From Diprion similis (Eukaryota; Arthropoda; Insecta; Hymenoptera; Diprionidae), in NCBI RefSeq assembly GCF_021155765.1, contig NC_060115.1, positions 11,884,493 through 11,948,492 on the forward strand: a stretch of DNA of 64,000 nucleotides. The letters run 5' to 3'. Within the stretch, counting starts at the first letter, position 1; each line of letters begins with the position of its first letter. Both the position numbers and the translations under genes were made by a program. This document shows positions 62,038 to 64,000 of this stretch, one piece after another. The notes below the pieces were generated by a model. It worked only from the letters and a program-made list of their open reading frames with translations, made no database searches and was not told where the DNA came from.

Positions 62038-64000
62038 TTCCGCATCACATTCCCCACCATTTCCACTCGGCATCCGATGTTATCAGCATTGCATTTTTTA
62101 TTTACTCGACACGACCCTACCTTGTATTTTTACTATCCCTTTTTTCTCTGTACTCTTCAACCTTTCATTGAACAATTTGATTAGTTCCCAGCTATTGTGA
62201 AAAAGTATACCTATCGGTCATTCGGATCGGCCATCGGCTTAAATAACATATAACGTGTTTACCTTCGAATGAGCAAACTTGAATTTACCCAGTGCTGCTG
62301 CAATTTTTTGCTACAAAATTTTGCTATCAGTGTCTGTATGAAGCGTTTGGTGTTGCCATAAAAACTAATGACAATTGAAAATTTCATTTGTCATTCGATA
62401 GTTCTGATTTTAGGTAAAATCTCTCTCGCTCTCCTAAGAACATTTGCAATTGAGTGTTATCTTGTTCATGTATCGCCAAATGATCAGTACCTAATTTTGA
62501 AAAATTAAAATTGAAACGACATCTATCACTTATTGTAGAATTATCCTGAATCACATACGGAAAAATAGCCAGCGTGATTTTTTGTAATTTCACACTTATT
62601 GTAATGAATGGAACGATTCTGCTGTCAGTGAGGAAACTTTCGAATAGCTGTGTGTACTCTTTTATCGCAGAGAAGAAGAGTGTTAAATCCGGGAAATTCC
62701 GTTTCGTTATAAAATATCCCACTAAATGTCTGCGTCTTTGTGATATCGTCGCAGCATTTATCGAAGTTTGATCCGTCGCTTTCGGCGAATTTGATACGGC
62801 AATAATTCAAGCTTTAGAGAGTCATCGACCCTGCCATTTAAAATCTGCCGTTTAAATAAGGTCTTATATACTATTTTTGGCGTCTATGAATTGAATTACA
62901 AATTTCTGCCATTTCCAAAGCGAATGGTGAAATAAAAAGAAAAAAACAATCCATATACACTCTTTTACCACTAAACTCGCATTTTTAGTCGTTGGTACGA
63001 TCTTATGTCACATGTCACACATCATATATCTATTAGGCATATATTATTTTCCTTATAATTCTTACGAAATTTATTATCTCAATAGGATTATCTCTTTTTG
63101 CCCGATAGCGTTGCGATCATTTCTACTTTGGTCGACAGCCAGTTTCAGCATTTTCCTTATACTTGGCAAGAAATCATCCGTCATAGATATCGCGTAGGCA
63201 TGATAGCTCAGCTGCACAGGTACGTGCAGTTTATATAACCTGCTTGAAAAGCAATCCCACTTGATTTAGACCTACAATTTCATTTTATGGGGTTTTAGAG
63301 ATATGTAAGATAATAACACGTCGGGTTACCTGCTGCTGCTGTTTCGCCACGAATAAAATATCGGCCCTGAACCGATACGTTTATACATATATACATATGC
63401 ATATCATTTGTGAATGCATATACAGACAACGAATTTTTACGTATGGGTGGATTTTATCGTCCGGAACAATTTCACATCGCCATCAAATTCCCGTATTTTC
63501 TTTACTACATTTTTTCTCCATATCGAGTAATATAGCTTTGTGATTGTACAACTTTTCGCTTCGTATTTCGTGTTTTACGAACGAATTTAAAGGACATATA
63601 CTCAAGGGCTGTTGCAACCCTTCTGATTAATCAAATACATTCAATGGTGAAACAGGCCAGTATAAATAACATCGTGACGGTTTTTCTTTCATCTTTGCGC
63701 GATGTTTTTTCAGAAATCACGTACGTTTTTAGCTTTGCGACATCGAGTGTTCAGAACATGCCTGAACGGACAGAACTCCGACAAGCATGTTTTGAGATAG
63801 GGACAACACCAACGCAGATAACCTGGTCCCTTTTAGTTACCGTATCTATTTTAGTTTCAACTCAGTAGCAGCGTGCCGTGGGTGACATTTAGTCGTAGAC
63901 ATTTGGACCGCCGCAGGTATAAGAGGAGATGATTAGGTCAAATTCAGGTTTTTATCAAATACCCAAATAGAAGAAATTTTAGTTGAACAATTCAGAAATA
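62038..64000. other. Upstream flank of the hyaluronidase gene, no gene supported
   Basis: The longest frame on the minus strand (62384..62722, 112 codons) starts at a non-ATG codon and matches no family I recognise. It has hydrophobic, strand-like stretches but no signal peptide. The right end of the window holds only short frames. Confidence 0.45.

Noticed and set aside
62384..62722. 112-codon minus-strand frame upstream of the hyaluronidase gene
   Set aside because: It begins at GTG rather than ATG, overlaps another frame, and shows no signal peptide, domain or splice partner.

Overview
This is eukaryotic nuclear DNA, almost certainly from an insect and probably a hymenopteran. It is AT-rich and sparsely coding, with GT-AG introns, CT/GA and AT microsatellites and interstitial TTAGG units. 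One gene encodes a hyaluronidase of the bee/wasp venom type, and another a glycine-rich cuticle protein with insect-style promoter elements. The species assignment is inference. I see no bacterial operon, CRISPR array or convincing tRNA or rRNA gene.

Four protein-coding genes can be supported, all on the minus strand. (1) At the left edge, a glycine-rich, probably Tweedle-type cuticle protein runs off the window; its five-codon first exon and TATA/initiator promoter lie near 1.1 kb. (2) From 29172 down to 20680, a complete ten-exon P5B-type P-type ATPase (ATP13A2/3 family, predicted 1463 residues) reconstructs with every exon junction in phase. (3) From 45813 down to 43519, a three-exon secreted DAN-domain cystine-knot protein (NBL1-like, 294 residues). 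(4) From 61908 down to 58972, a five-exon glycosyl hydrolase family 56 hyaluronidase (434 residues) has the catalytic Asp-x-Glu pair, a 55-base intron and a TATA/initiator promoter at the expected spacing. The genes are functionally unrelated (cuticle, endolysosomal polyamine transport, extracellular signalling, matrix or venom hydrolysis), so this is a run of neighbours and not a functional cluster.

The rest is intergenic and intronic DNA: about 1.15-20.7 kb, 29.2-43.4 kb, 45.8-58.9 kb and 62.0-64.0 kb. Within it are two large palindromic (foldback/MITE-like) elements at about 17.74-18.36 and 36.29-37.31 kb, and a roughly 380-base dispersed element with an AGGGTTCCGT hairpin at 49.98-50.35 kb. 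Two decayed mariner-type transposase fragments lie back to back in intron 1 of the ATPase gene. There is a short hairpin in intron 1 of the NBL1 gene, and several CpG-rich stretches (about 30.1-30.5, 31.85-32.47, 53.75-54.1 and 57.25-58.06 kb) could be promoters or 5' exons.

I did not find a clear undescribed multi-gene system. The items most worth following are the two palindromic elements, the AGGGTTCCGT element, the divergent mariner fossils, and the lineage-specific tails on the hyaluronidase and the P5B ATPase.
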